Source: Bacteroidales bacterium
Lineage (GTDB): Bacteria; Bacteroidota; Bacteroidia; Bacteroidales; JAAUTT01
Assembly: GCA_025361285.1 (NCBI GenBank)
Contig: JANYAP010000156.1
Coordinates: forward strand, 1 to 54,960
Reading direction: 5' to 3'
Length of the DNA: 54,960 bases
The first letter of the stretch is position 1, and every line of letters starts with the position of its first letter. A model generated the notes under the pieces. The model was not told where the DNA came from. It ran no database searches and saw nothing but the letters and a program-made list of their open reading frames with translations. Of this stretch, positions 34,284-42,544 are shown piece by piece. Both the position numbers and the translations under genes were made by a program.

Positions 34284-34416
34284 TACCAAGTACTGAGTAC
34301 CAAGTACCAAGTATCAAGTACTGAGTATCAAGTATCAAGTACCAAGTGCTATTTACTAATTACTAAGTACTAATTACTTAGTGCAATTAACCATTAACCA
34401 CCCATTAAAGCACTAA
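34284..34416 (+). repeat. Long degenerate heptamer array (about 19 units) running into the GT9 gene
   Basis: Nine units of TACCAAG/TACTGAG/TATCAAG occupy 34284-34346 in perfect 7-bp phase. Ten more decayed units (TGCTATT, TACTAAT, TACTAAG, TACTAAT, TACTTAG, TGCAATT, AACCATT, AACCACC, CATTAAA, GCACTAA) continue in the same phase to 34416, where the GT9 coding frame is already open. The units drift gradually from one word to the next. Confidence 0.85.
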
Positions 34417-35426
34417 ACAAAATATTAATTATTCGTTTCAGTTCCATCGGAGATATTATTATAGCAACTCCTTTGGTACGTGCTTTGCGTGCGGCATTTC
34501 CGAATGCTCAAATCGACTTTGCTATTAAAAGTCAGTTTGCCGATTTAATGCGGCACAATCCGCATATAAACAATTTGTTAGTGTTCGAAAAGGAACTTGG
34601 TATTGAAACTTTACAAGATAAAATTAAACACGAAAATTACGATCATATTGTCGATATTCATAAAAACCTACGTAGTTCAATCATAAAACTTTCATCGAAA
34701 GCGAGTTCCTCAACTTACCCTAAGTATATATTTAGACGTACGTTGCTGGTTAAATTTGGGATTAATTATTATAAGCACATAGAACCTGTTTATATTCGTT
34801 ATTTTAAGGCAGTTAAACAGTTTGGCGTGGCTTACGATAATGGTGGAACGGAAGTGTTTTATTCTTCTGCCGATGCTGTAAAGGTTAACACGGCAATAAC
34901 CAATGTTGGCTTGTCTTCTAGCGATAAAATTATAGTAATTTGTCCTGCTGCTAGTTATACCAATAAGCAATGGCTTCCCGATAGGTTTGCCGAATTAGCC
35001 GACCGATTTGTGAAACAAGGATACAATGTTGTGTTTCATGGTGGCGAAAAGGATATTAACCTGTGTAACTGCATTATGCATGTGATGAAAAGGGAAAGTG
35101 TTAGTTTTGCTGGAAAATTTTCACTTCTCGAATCGGCAGTGCTTTTAAAAACTGCAAAGCTGGCTATTACAAACGACTCGGGCATGATGCATTTGGCGCA
35201 GTCGCAAAAAACCTCGGTTGTAGCTATTTTTGGGCCTACAACTAAAGAGCTTGGCTATTTTCCATTTCCTGAACGTAGCCAAGTTGTTGAAAAAAAAGTA
35301 TCTTGCAGGCCTTGTACGCATAATGGGCTGAACTACTGTCCTAAAAAACATTTTCGTTGTATGACCGATATTGAGGTTGATGATGTAGAGAAGGCGGCTA
35401 AGATACTATTAATGAATCTATCATAA
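34404..35426 (+). CDS. GT9 (heptosyltransferase-family) protein with a non-standard or lost start codon
   Basis: The protein is about 340 residues and resembles ADP-heptose:LPS heptosyltransferases (VVFHGGEKDINLCN; AKLAITNDSGMMHLAQSQKT; VAIFGPTTKELGYFP). The frame is open from 34398 after a TAA. The conserved N-terminal motif ILIIRFSSIGDIIIATPLVR is fully encoded at 34422-34481, but no ATG, GTG or TTG precedes it. The first standard codon is TTG at 34473, which would remove the motif. ATT at 34404 or ATA at 34422 are candidate rare starts; I give 34404 as the left limit. It precedes waaA by 9 bp. Confidence 0.8.
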   Translation: MKALNKILIIRFSSIGDIIIATPLVRALRAAFPNAQIDFAIKSQFADLMRHNPHINNLLVFEKELGIETLQDKIKHENYDHIVDIHKNLRSSIIKLSSKASSSTYPKYIFRRTLLVKFGINYYKHIEPVYIRYFKAVKQFGVAYDNGGTEVFYSSADAVKVNTAITNVGLSSSDKIIVICPAASYTNKQWLPDRFAELADRFVKQGYNVVFHGGEKDINLCNCIMHVMKRESVSFAGKFSLLESAVLLKTAKLAITNDSGMMHLAQSQKTSVVAIFGPTTKELGYFPFPERSQVVEKKVSCRPCTHNGLNYCPKKHFRCMTDIEVDDVEKAAKILLMNLS

Positions 35427-35435
35427 ATTAATTAA

Positions 35436-36737
35436 ATGGGGAAATTAGTTCTTATTTTATACAATTTTTTGTTTATCCCAGTTTTTAGGCTCGGCTTTTA
35501 CCTCGGCAGCTTTTTTAATGTTAAAATGAAGCTTGGTATTGAAGGTCGTAAAGGGCTGTATATTAATCTTAAGCATGCATTATCGCAGATTGATAGCAGC
35601 CGAAAACGGATATGGTTTCATTGCACTTCGGTGGGCGAGTGGGAGCAAGCCGTTCCTATTATCGACGAGATAAAGCGAAGTAATCCTGATATTTACGTGC
35701 TGGTGAGTTTTTTTTCGCCATCGGGGTATAACTATGTAAAGCGTTATGATAATGTCGATTATAAAACATATCTACCATTCGATACTTTTTCGAATGCCAA
35801 ACAGTTTATTTCCATAGTAAAGCCTAATTTGTGGGTTATTTCGAAATTCGATGTGTGGCCATCGCATCTCTATATTGCTGGTAAAATGAACGTTCCAGTA
35901 GTGTTAACGGCAGCCACGTTATCGTCGAATTCAGGTCGCGATAAGGGTTTGTCGAAATGGCTTAACACCTTTGTTTACAGAAATATATCGTTGGTTTTTC
36001 CTATATCGGAAATTGATAAAAACAGATTTTTGAATATCTTTCCTTATCCCGAAAGGATTGTTGTAGCGGGTGATACACGTTTCGATCAGGTTTTTATTAA
36101 AGCACAAAAGGTAATAGAATCCGAAGAGGTTACTATTTTTGCCGATAATGCTGGTATTAAGTTAATTACGGGTAGTATTTGGCCAGCCGACGAAAAACAC
36201 TTACTTACAGCACTTATTAACTTATATAAGAAATATAAATTTCTGAAACTGATATTAGTGCCACACGAACTTCACGAATCGCATATTGCTGATATTGAAG
36301 ATGTTTTAAATGCATCGGGTATTGAAAGCGAACGTTATACGTTGTTCGAAAAAACTGGCGGAACCACAAAGCGCATTGCTATTATCAACACAATTGGTAT
36401 GTTGGCGCGTATTTACAAGCAAACTCAAATTGCGTACGTTGGTGGAAGCTTTAGTTCGGGCGTTCACAATGTTATGGAGCCTGCGGTATTTGGACAGCCA
36501 GTGGTATTTGGTCCAGAATATCATAATTCGTTCGAAGCACTTGAACTTATTCGCGAAGGCTGTGCTTTTAATGGCTCGAACACTGTGGAACTCGAAAATA
36601 TTTTAGATAGGTTTATAGGCAACGAAGCCGATAGAATTGAAACTGGCAACCGAGCACGTAATTTAATTGAACAAAACATAGGGGCAACCCAAATAATTAT
36701 TCAAAAACTAAAAGAAACGTATGGTTTTATTTCCTAA
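35436..36737 (+). CDS. waaA: Kdo transferase (WaaA/KdtA)
   Basis: The enzyme transfers 3-deoxy-D-manno-octulosonate from CMP-Kdo to lipid IVA at the inner membrane. The 433-residue protein has an N-terminal membrane anchor, the catalytic motif CTSVGEWEQA (E68), KPNLWVISKFDVWPSHL and the C-terminal GT30 features YVGGSFSSGVHNVMEPAVFG, then FGPEYHNSFEA. It confirms Kdo-containing lipid A in this organism. The next gene begins 17 bp before its stop. Confidence 0.94.
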   Translation: MGKLVLILYNFLFIPVFRLGFYLGSFFNVKMKLGIEGRKGLYINLKHALSQIDSSRKRIWFHCTSVGEWEQAVPIIDEIKRSNPDIYVLVSFFSPSGYNYVKRYDNVDYKTYLPFDTFSNAKQFISIVKPNLWVISKFDVWPSHLYIAGKMNVPVVLTAATLSSNSGRDKGLSKWLNTFVYRNISLVFPISEIDKNRFLNIFPYPERIVVAGDTRFDQVFIKAQKVIESEEVTIFADNAGIKLITGSIWPADEKHLLTALINLYKKYKFLKLILVPHELHESHIADIEDVLNASGIESERYTLFEKTGGTTKRIAIINTIGMLARIYKQTQIAYVGGSFSSGVHNVMEPAVFGQPVVFGPEYHNSFEALELIREGCAFNGSNTVELENILDRFIGNEADRIETGNRARNLIEQNIGATQIIIQKLKETYGFIS

Positions 36738-37566
36738 GTACATACAGATAGAGACATCGGTGGTATGTAACAGTAAATGTGTATTTTGTCCTCACGAAGA
36801 AATGGAACGTGGCCCTAACTATATGGAGGATTGGGTGTGGAAGAAAATTATCGACGAAAGTCGCGGTAAAGGTATCATATACAGGCCGTTTATGATTAAT
36901 GAGCCGCTAATCGACCCTCGTATGCCCGAAATAGTGCGGTACATAAAACAAGATCCCACTGCTAAAGTAGAGTTTAATTCGAATGGAAACCTAGCAGTAA
37001 AAACTGATGTAGAGGCACTTATAGCTTCAAATATCGATTGGGTGCGCTTTAGTTTAGATGGTTTTACTGCCGAATCGTTTAAAGCAAGCGGACGTGGTGG
37101 AAAGTTCGAAAAAATAGTTGAAAATATACATCGTTTTATCGATGAGCGTAATAGACAGAAAAGCGATACATATATTGAGGTTCGTATTATCGATCTCGAC
37201 GAAAACCGACACGAGCATGCCGACTTTGTTAAGTATTGGAGCCAATATGTAAACAAAGCTACTGTAACGCCTTTGTACGCTTGGCCTTGGACTGGACAAA
37301 CCGAGCCGCACCTTGCACCATGCATGAAAGTTCGCGACGAAATGTTTTTTATGACCGACGGTAACGCCACCCTTTGTTGCTGGGACGCTTTTGGCAGAGG
37401 CATTGTTGGTAATGTTACCAAAAATACCGTAGAGGAGATTTGGCTTGGCGAAACCAATCAAAAATACCGCGATATTCTTAGCAAAGGCGAACGCGAACAA
37501 ATTTTATTGTGTTCTAAATGTGATGCTTACAAAAACTACGATTTCACTAATTGGCCAGGGTATTAA
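36721..37566 (+). CDS. Radical SAM/SPASM-domain protein
   Basis: The 281-residue protein has the 4Fe-4S radical SAM motif CNSKCVFC (C16, C20, C23) and a C-terminal SPASM region with paired cysteines (APCMKV, ATLCCWDAFGRG, LLCSKC). It should generate a 5'-deoxyadenosyl radical; SPASM members modify peptides or sugars. It overlaps waaA by 17 bp, so it belongs to the same operon and may act on LPS or another glycan (inference). The product is unknown. Confidence 0.9.
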   Translation: MVLFPKYIQIETSVVCNSKCVFCPHEEMERGPNYMEDWVWKKIIDESRGKGIIYRPFMINEPLIDPRMPEIVRYIKQDPTAKVEFNSNGNLAVKTDVEALIASNIDWVRFSLDGFTAESFKASGRGGKFEKIVENIHRFIDERNRQKSDTYIEVRIIDLDENRHEHADFVKYWSQYVNKATVTPLYAWPWTGQTEPHLAPCMKVRDEMFFMTDGNATLCCWDAFGRGIVGNVTKNTVEEIWLGETNQKYRDILSKGEREQILLCSKCDAYKNYDFTNWPGY

Positions 37567-37575
37567 TCGGTGAAC

Positions 37576-37713
37576 ATCCGTAATGTCTGGCAACAGGCGA
37601 AACCTTTTCATTGAGTATTCTATTTTACGCTGCAATAAGCTTATAATCTGTTATTTTAAAAAGGTTTTGCCTGTTCTCGATTCATTATTTTGCCCATTAT
37701 CGACATTACGGAT
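37576..37713. repeat. Nested palindromic element (about 138 bp) after the radical SAM gene
   Basis: Outer arms ATCCGTAATGTC (37576-37587) and GACATTACGGAT (37702-37713) are a perfect 12-bp pair. Inner arms AACAGGCGAAACCTTTT (37592-37608) and AAAAGGTTTTGCCTGTT (37659-37675) pair over 17 bp with one G-T. No transposase is present. The design fits a miniature inverted-repeat element or a long structured RNA. It is unrelated in sequence to families A-D. Confidence 0.65.
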
Positions 37714-37857
37714 TTACACTTATAAAACTATGTAGTTTTGGTGGCGTTAATTATTTTCTATATATTTCATATCTAAAAAGATACATATTCTCACTTGCAT
37801 AAGTAATTTATAAACAATTGTTTATAATTGCATATTAATTATTATTCATGCTTTAGA

Positions 37858-37987
37858 CAAAGGCTGTAGGCTTTAGTCCATAGCTTTAGGAGAAAGAAAC
37901 GATGGTAAATATATATTTTTTACATACAATTTTACAAATTCCAATGAAGTTCCTACAGCCTCTAGCCTACAGCCTACAGCCTATTTT
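37858..37987. repeat. Inverted pair of family D heptamer arrays
   Basis: A GGCTGTA/GGCTTTA-type array at 37858-37892 and a CTACAGC/CTCTAGC array at 37953-37987 are complementary to each other around about 60 bp. The right array, read on the minus strand, ends in GGCTGTAGGAACTTC like the arrays at 24403 and 25320. With the nested palindrome it fills the 440-bp gap before the three-gene operon. Confidence 0.65.
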
Positions 37988-38006
37988 CAATAACTAATAA
38001 ACTTTT

Positions 38007-41000
38007 ATGGTAAAATACATCATTAATTTGCTGGGTATCGATGTTCTGCCAAAATGGCTGTTAACCCATCTTTTATTGATGTCGCTGGCTTTGGGCGGCT
38101 TTAATGCCGTGTTTTTTATTCAAGCTGTGTCGGGGTTTCTCGAAGAAGGTAAATTAGCCTATTTCCCTTATATAATGGCTCTTTCGGGTATTATAGGGTT
38201 GTTACTTTATAACCTGTATAAATATTATGAAAGTAAATTTACTTCTAAATATTCGTGGCTCATGTTTTGGGGCTTAGTACTCACATTATTAAGTCTATCT
38301 AAGCTGTTCCCCTTTATTATACCCGAGTTTTCGCGCCATGTAATCCTATTCACTATTTACTTACCAATAACAATAGTCGCAAATCAAATATTTCTGTCGA
38401 TGGGCAATAACCTTCCTATCGCAAAAGAAAACCTGAACTTAAGGCGTTTCCTCGATTCTGGGTTAATGCTTGGGGCTGCTATATCGAGTTTTATAATTAT
38501 CATTCTTACAATTACCAAAATAAACCTTCCGTTTTTTGCAACCGAGGTAATACTGATATTGTTTGTGATTTTCGACTACTTTTTTATCGTCCGCCAGCTC
38601 GATTTCGAAGAGAAAAAAATAGAAGAATCGGGTATCGACTCTATGATAACCATTTTTACTAGCATTACCCCTAAAAAAGCAGTGTTTTCGTTGGTAATAT
38701 TTTGTTTTTTCTCTACTCTTAATTTTATTTTCATCGATTTTTCTTTTTTTACCGTAATTCGTAGCGTTTATACCGATATCGATAATCTTGTAAAATTCGT
38801 AGCGTTCTTTTTTGGATCGGTTATGATGGTAAGCATCGTTTTTAAAGTATTTGTTTATCAGAATCTTATAAAGACTTTCCGAATTGGCAAAGCATTATTT
38901 TTATCGCCAATATTTTTTGTTGGATGTTTATTAATACTTAATATTCTGTTACTTAAGCCAAGCCGTGCCGTTATTTCCAGCCCTTTTACATTGGTTTTTC
39001 TTATGGTTTTGTTTAGTAGGTTCTTTGCGTTCTTGCTTCGCGAATCGTTCGAAAACCTTTCGGCAAAGCAGTATTTTATTGCAATAGAATCGTTTAACCG
39101 AAAGCCTCTTTCGCGTAATTTAATTAACGTAATTGGGTTCTGGTCCTTTTTGGTAGCAGGTTTAGTGCTATTAATGCTTTTAAGTTTGGACATAAAAACC
39201 TTTACATTCATAATGTATCTCAACATGGCCATTGCCGTAGCTTGGCTTTTGTTTACTGTTTTTACATCAAAGAGATACATAAATACTATTTCCCGACTTG
39301 TTTATAAGCTTACAACCGACTATAAACCTAGTACTGCCGAGCATCAAAAGAAGTTTAAAGACAGGGTTATGATTTCCACTAATCTTTCGGGATTAAGGTA
39401 TCTTTTAAACTATCAGCGTCATTATCAGCCTAATAACTTCCTAAAAACTATCGAAGCAATTCCTATTGATTTAAAAGATAAGCTAAAGATTTCGAATTCT
39501 AATAGTGCATTTTCTACTTCGCGCATAGCAAATGTTTTTGCAGAAGAAGAAAGGCCAATTAGTTTCTACGATTCCAACGATAATATTAAAGATAAGGATG
39601 TTGAAGTGTTGGCCATTTCGTATAGAGTGAAGGATAGAATTGATGCCGCTAAAATGATTCAAAAGTCGCTCGATTCGCGTTCTTTCGGCATTTTAAAAAT
39701 GTTATTGCGCGATACCGACGACGAAGTTAAACGGAATGCAATTATTACTGTAGCAACATGTTATAATTACGATCTTATTAACGAGTTGCTCGAGTTTATT
39801 AGTTACGAGGATTTTGCCGATCTTACAGCCGATGTACTTGCCACAATTGGTGCGCCAGCTGTCGATTCGCTTGTTGGGCTATTTCATAAGTCGGATATTG
39901 AGTTTAGAATACAGGTTAAAATAATTAAGATTATTGGCAAAATTTCGAGCGAGCGAGCCATTAAGTTTTTACTCGCAACTATTTTGTACCCAAACAAATG
40001 GATTGTTATTGAAGTTGTTAAGTCCCTTAGCGAGAACAATTACAAAGTTTTAGAAAGCGACGACATTGTAATTAATACGGCCATTAAAAAGACTATTGGT
40101 GCTGCTGCATGGCTTCTTTCTATGGAAGCAAGTGTGGAACCAATCGACAGAATTAACCCTATAAAAGCTGCTTTAGTTGAGGAATATTCAGTTACAATCG
40201 ACCTTTTGTTTAATCTATTAGCTTTAAAATATAGCGATGGGGTAATTAGCGAGGTAAAGGGATATATTATTGGTAATTCGAATAACGAGCAGCGCGAATT
40301 GGGTGTTGAACTGCTTGATTATGTTATCGATACCGACTTAAAAAAGTTTCTGTTTCCATTATTGCATAATAATGCGTTGCACGAGAAATTAACTCAACTT
40401 AAGGAGTTTTATCCTATTGATATTAAGAATTATATCGACGCTTTACGCGAAATAGTAAATACCGATTTGGGTCGCGTTAGTTTATGGTCTAAAGCTTGCG
40501 CATTAAATGCCTTTATCGACAATTTAGAAGACATGAACTCCGACGATATTTTCTCGCAAGTGTTTAATAACGAGGCATTACTTGCCGAAGTAGCATTTTT
40601 TGGACTTTACAAAAAAAATAAAACTATTGCAGCCGAATTGTATAAGCGTTTGCCTAAAAAATCTAAACAGCAAATTAGTGCAATACTCAAAGTTGGCAAA
40701 AATTTCGAATATAAGTTGTTATTTAATAAAGTATTAACTTTAAAAAAGATTTGCCATTTCCAAAAGGTTAAAGGACACCACTTATTGCCTTTCGCCGAAG
40801 TGCTTACCGAGGAATACCTGCAGGCCGGAAACTCTACGTTCCTACATTGTTCCGATGAGGAAGTTCTGCCTATATTTACTGTGCCATTTGGCGAGGTTTC
40901 GTTGGTCGATTTGCATAAAAGAGTGTTTCGCTTAAACCGAAATTTCCTCTATGGACTTGGACTTTATGCTGGTGGGGTTAAATTGAAAGCCTTCTCCGAC

Positions 41001-41108
41001 TCGGTTGTATATCTGACCAAAGCGGAACAAATTGGCTCATTGGTTATTAACTACGAGGAATTATCCGATGCATTGTTTAAATACATTCAAAACAGTAATT
41101 TCTATTAA
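38007..41108 (+). CDS. 12-TM nucleotide-transporter-like (Npt/NTT-type) protein with HEAT repeats
   Basis: The 1033-residue protein has about 12 transmembrane helices in residues 18-425 and a large cytoplasmic part. The N-terminus (LLTHLLLMSLALGGFNAVFF, then YFPYIMALSGIIGLLLYNLY) resembles the Npt1/Npt2 branch of ATP/ADP translocases. Residues about 540-700 are HEAT-like helical repeats (RSFGILKMLLRDTDDEVKRN, VDSLVGLFHKSDIEFRIQVK, AIKFLLATILYPNKWIVIEV). The last 80 residues (VKLKAFSDSVVYLTKAEQIG...) look like a degenerate cyclic-nucleotide-binding barrel. NTT proteins fused to HEAT and cNMP domains are known in free-living bacteria. Transport is not proved. It is 14 bp before the TIR-like gene. 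Confidence 0.65.
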   Translation: MVKYIINLLGIDVLPKWLLTHLLLMSLALGGFNAVFFIQAVSGFLEEGKLAYFPYIMALSGIIGLLLYNLYKYYESKFTSKYSWLMFWGLVLTLLSLSKLFPFIIPEFSRHVILFTIYLPITIVANQIFLSMGNNLPIAKENLNLRRFLDSGLMLGAAISSFIIIILTITKINLPFFATEVILILFVIFDYFFIVRQLDFEEKKIEESGIDSMITIFTSITPKKAVFSLVIFCFFSTLNFIFIDFSFFTVIRSVYTDIDNLVKFVAFFFGSVMMVSIVFKVFVYQNLIKTFRIGKALFLSPIFFVGCLLILNILLLKPSRAVISSPFTLVFLMVLFSRFFAFLLRESFENLSAKQYFIAIESFNRKPLSRNLINVIGFWSFLVAGLVLLMLLSLDIKTFTFIMYLNMAIAVAWLLFTVFTSKRYINTISRLVYKLTTDYKPSTAEHQKKFKDRVMISTNLSGLRYLLNYQRHYQPNNFLKTIEAIPIDLKDKLKISNSNSAFSTSRIANVFAEEERPISFYDSNDNIKDKDVEVLAISYRVKDRIDAAKMIQKSLDSRSFGILKMLLRDTDDEVKRNAIITVATCYNYDLINELLEFISYEDFADLTADVLATIGAPAVDSLVGLFHKSDIEFRIQVKIIKIIGKISSERAIKFLLATILYPNKWIVIEVVKSLSENNYKVLESDDIVINTAIKKTIGAAAWLLSMEASVEPIDRINPIKAALVEEYSVTIDLLFNLLALKYSDGVISEVKGYIIGNSNNEQRELGVELLDYVIDTDLKKFLFPLLHNNALHEKLTQLKEFYPIDIKNYIDALREIVNTDLGRVSLWSKACALNAFIDNLEDMNSDDIFSQVFNNEALLAEVAFFGLYKKNKTIAAELYKRLPKKSKQQISAILKVGKNFEYKLLFNKVLTLKKICHFQKVKGHHLLPFAEVLTEEYLQAGNSTFLHCSDEEVLPIFTVPFGEVSLVDLHKRVFRLNRNFLYGLGLYAGGVKLKAFSDSVVYLTKAEQIGSLVINYEELSDALFKYIQNSNFY

Positions 41109-41122
41109 TCGATTAAATTAGA

Positions 41123-42544
41123 ATGAAAGACTACCTGCAAATATACCTCCACTTTATTGAAAATACTGATGAAAATGCACAGTGGAATTCCGAATTTAGT
41201 TACAATTTTTCGGTTGTAATTAAACAAATTGTTGGATACTCCCCAATATTATTGTCGAATATCGATGTTTATGGAGCGCAAATATATACATACCAGACAG
41301 TTGACGACCTAGTGGACAAAAACGCGGTAATTTTTATTTTAAGCTCGAAAGTTAAGGATTCCGATTTCGAATTTATCCTTAACATGTTGCCTAACATTGC
41401 ATTGTCGAACGTGTTTTTAGTTTATAGGTTGTATAATACCGATGTTGTAGCTACCGATACTATTAAGGCATTGCCATCGTACAATTTTTTCGACAACAAT
41501 CCTTATAATCTTGAAGTTACAGAGTTTTTGTCTGGTGGGCAAGGCGAAATATCAAACCAATTTTGGAATAAAATTACCGATTTAGCTTACGATGTAAAGT
41601 TACTCTGCTCTAAATCAAATAATTTACCTAATGTCTCTTCAGCTGAAAATACTATTTTTCTAGCAGAAGTGTCTGGAGATCAGGCGAAAAATCGCGAAAA
41701 GCTACTTCGCGAATTGCTTCTGTCGGGTTACCGTGTGCTGCCCGAAAAACCACTGCCATCAACTATAACCCATTGTGAAATGACAGTTGCCGACCAGCTC
41801 TCGCAGTGTGTGTTATCAATTAATATTATGGGTGAAGCTTATGGCGATACGCCCACCGAATCGGATTATTCGTACGTGGAAATTCAAAACCGAATGTTTA
41901 CCAAGCTTATTTCGAAAATTTCCGATGAAGAAAGCACCCAACATATTCAACGTATTGTGTGGTTTCCTCCTGTATTCGAACCTTTCGACGATAAGCAAAT
42001 TCAATATCTAAAGCGTTTAAAAAAGGAAATTGTTGATAGCAACCATACCGAACTGATACACTCCTCCCTTAACGACCTTAAAGATATTGTAGATGAGAAA
42101 CTTACTCTTTTAGGGAAAGCTAATAATGATGATTTTTTTGGCGAATTAACTCCAATTCTACTAATCTCCGATCAAGTCGATTCGGAAGTTATTGTAAATG
42201 TTGAAGGCAAGCTTCGTAAACAAGGTGTTGAATATGTTAACTTTACATTGTTGCATAAGGAAACCAGCCTAATCTCGTTAAAATTCGACGAATTTAAAAG
42301 GTACTCTAACTTTTTGATTGTTAGTACTAAAGGTAACAATTTATGGGCTAATAGTATTACCAGTATTTTAATACGATCAAAAAGTTTCTCAAGCTCAAAC
42401 CGAAAAAGCACTATTGGGTTACTTTTGCCAGAGGCGAGCGGAAAAATAGCCAAATGCGCTAACGTAAAAGTGATAGCGCAAACATACAACAAAAGTAATT
42501 TAGATACAGCATTAACTTCCTTAATATCAAGCATAACAATATGA
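41123..42544 (+). CDS. Protein with TIR-like (DUF4062-like) domains, partner of the STAND gene
   Basis: The 473-residue protein has no signal or membrane segment and appears to hold three alpha/beta domains. The central one (about 176-330: NTIFLAEVSGDQAKNREKLL, SGYRVLPEKPLP, SQCVLSINIMGEAYGDTP, SYVEIQNRMF) matches the TIR-like/DUF4062 type found beside nSTAND NTPases. The N-terminal part (YLQIYLHFIENTDENAQW, VIFILSSKVKDSDFEFI) and C-terminal part (FLIVSTKGNNLWANSI) look like degenerate copies. The NAD-cleaving glutamate cannot be assigned with confidence. Its stop overlaps the STAND gene start by 4 bp (ATGA), so the two are translationally coupled. Confidence 0.6.
   Translation: MKDYLQIYLHFIENTDENAQWNSEFSYNFSVVIKQIVGYSPILLSNIDVYGAQIYTYQTVDDLVDKNAVIFILSSKVKDSDFEFILNMLPNIALSNVFLVYRLYNTDVVATDTIKALPSYNFFDNNPYNLEVTEFLSGGQGEISNQFWNKITDLAYDVKLLCSKSNNLPNVSSAENTIFLAEVSGDQAKNREKLLRELLLSGYRVLPEKPLPSTITHCEMTVADQLSQCVLSINIMGEAYGDTPTESDYSYVEIQNRMFTKLISKISDEESTQHIQRIVWFPPVFEPFDDKQIQYLKRLKKEIVDSNHTELIHSSLNDLKDIVDEKLTLLGKANNDDFFGELTPILLISDQVDSEVIVNVEGKLRKQGVEYVNFTLLHKETSLISLKFDEFKRYSNFLIVSTKGNNLWANSITSILIRSKSFSSSNRKSTIGLLLPEASGKIAKCANVKVIAQTYNKSNLDTALTSLISSITI

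Noticed and set aside
34284-34346. CRISPR array
   Set aside because: Units are 7 bp without spacers; this is a short tandem array.
36819-37457. 212-codon minus-strand ORF
   Set aside because: It is the antisense shadow of the radical SAM gene, which carries the intact cysteine motif.
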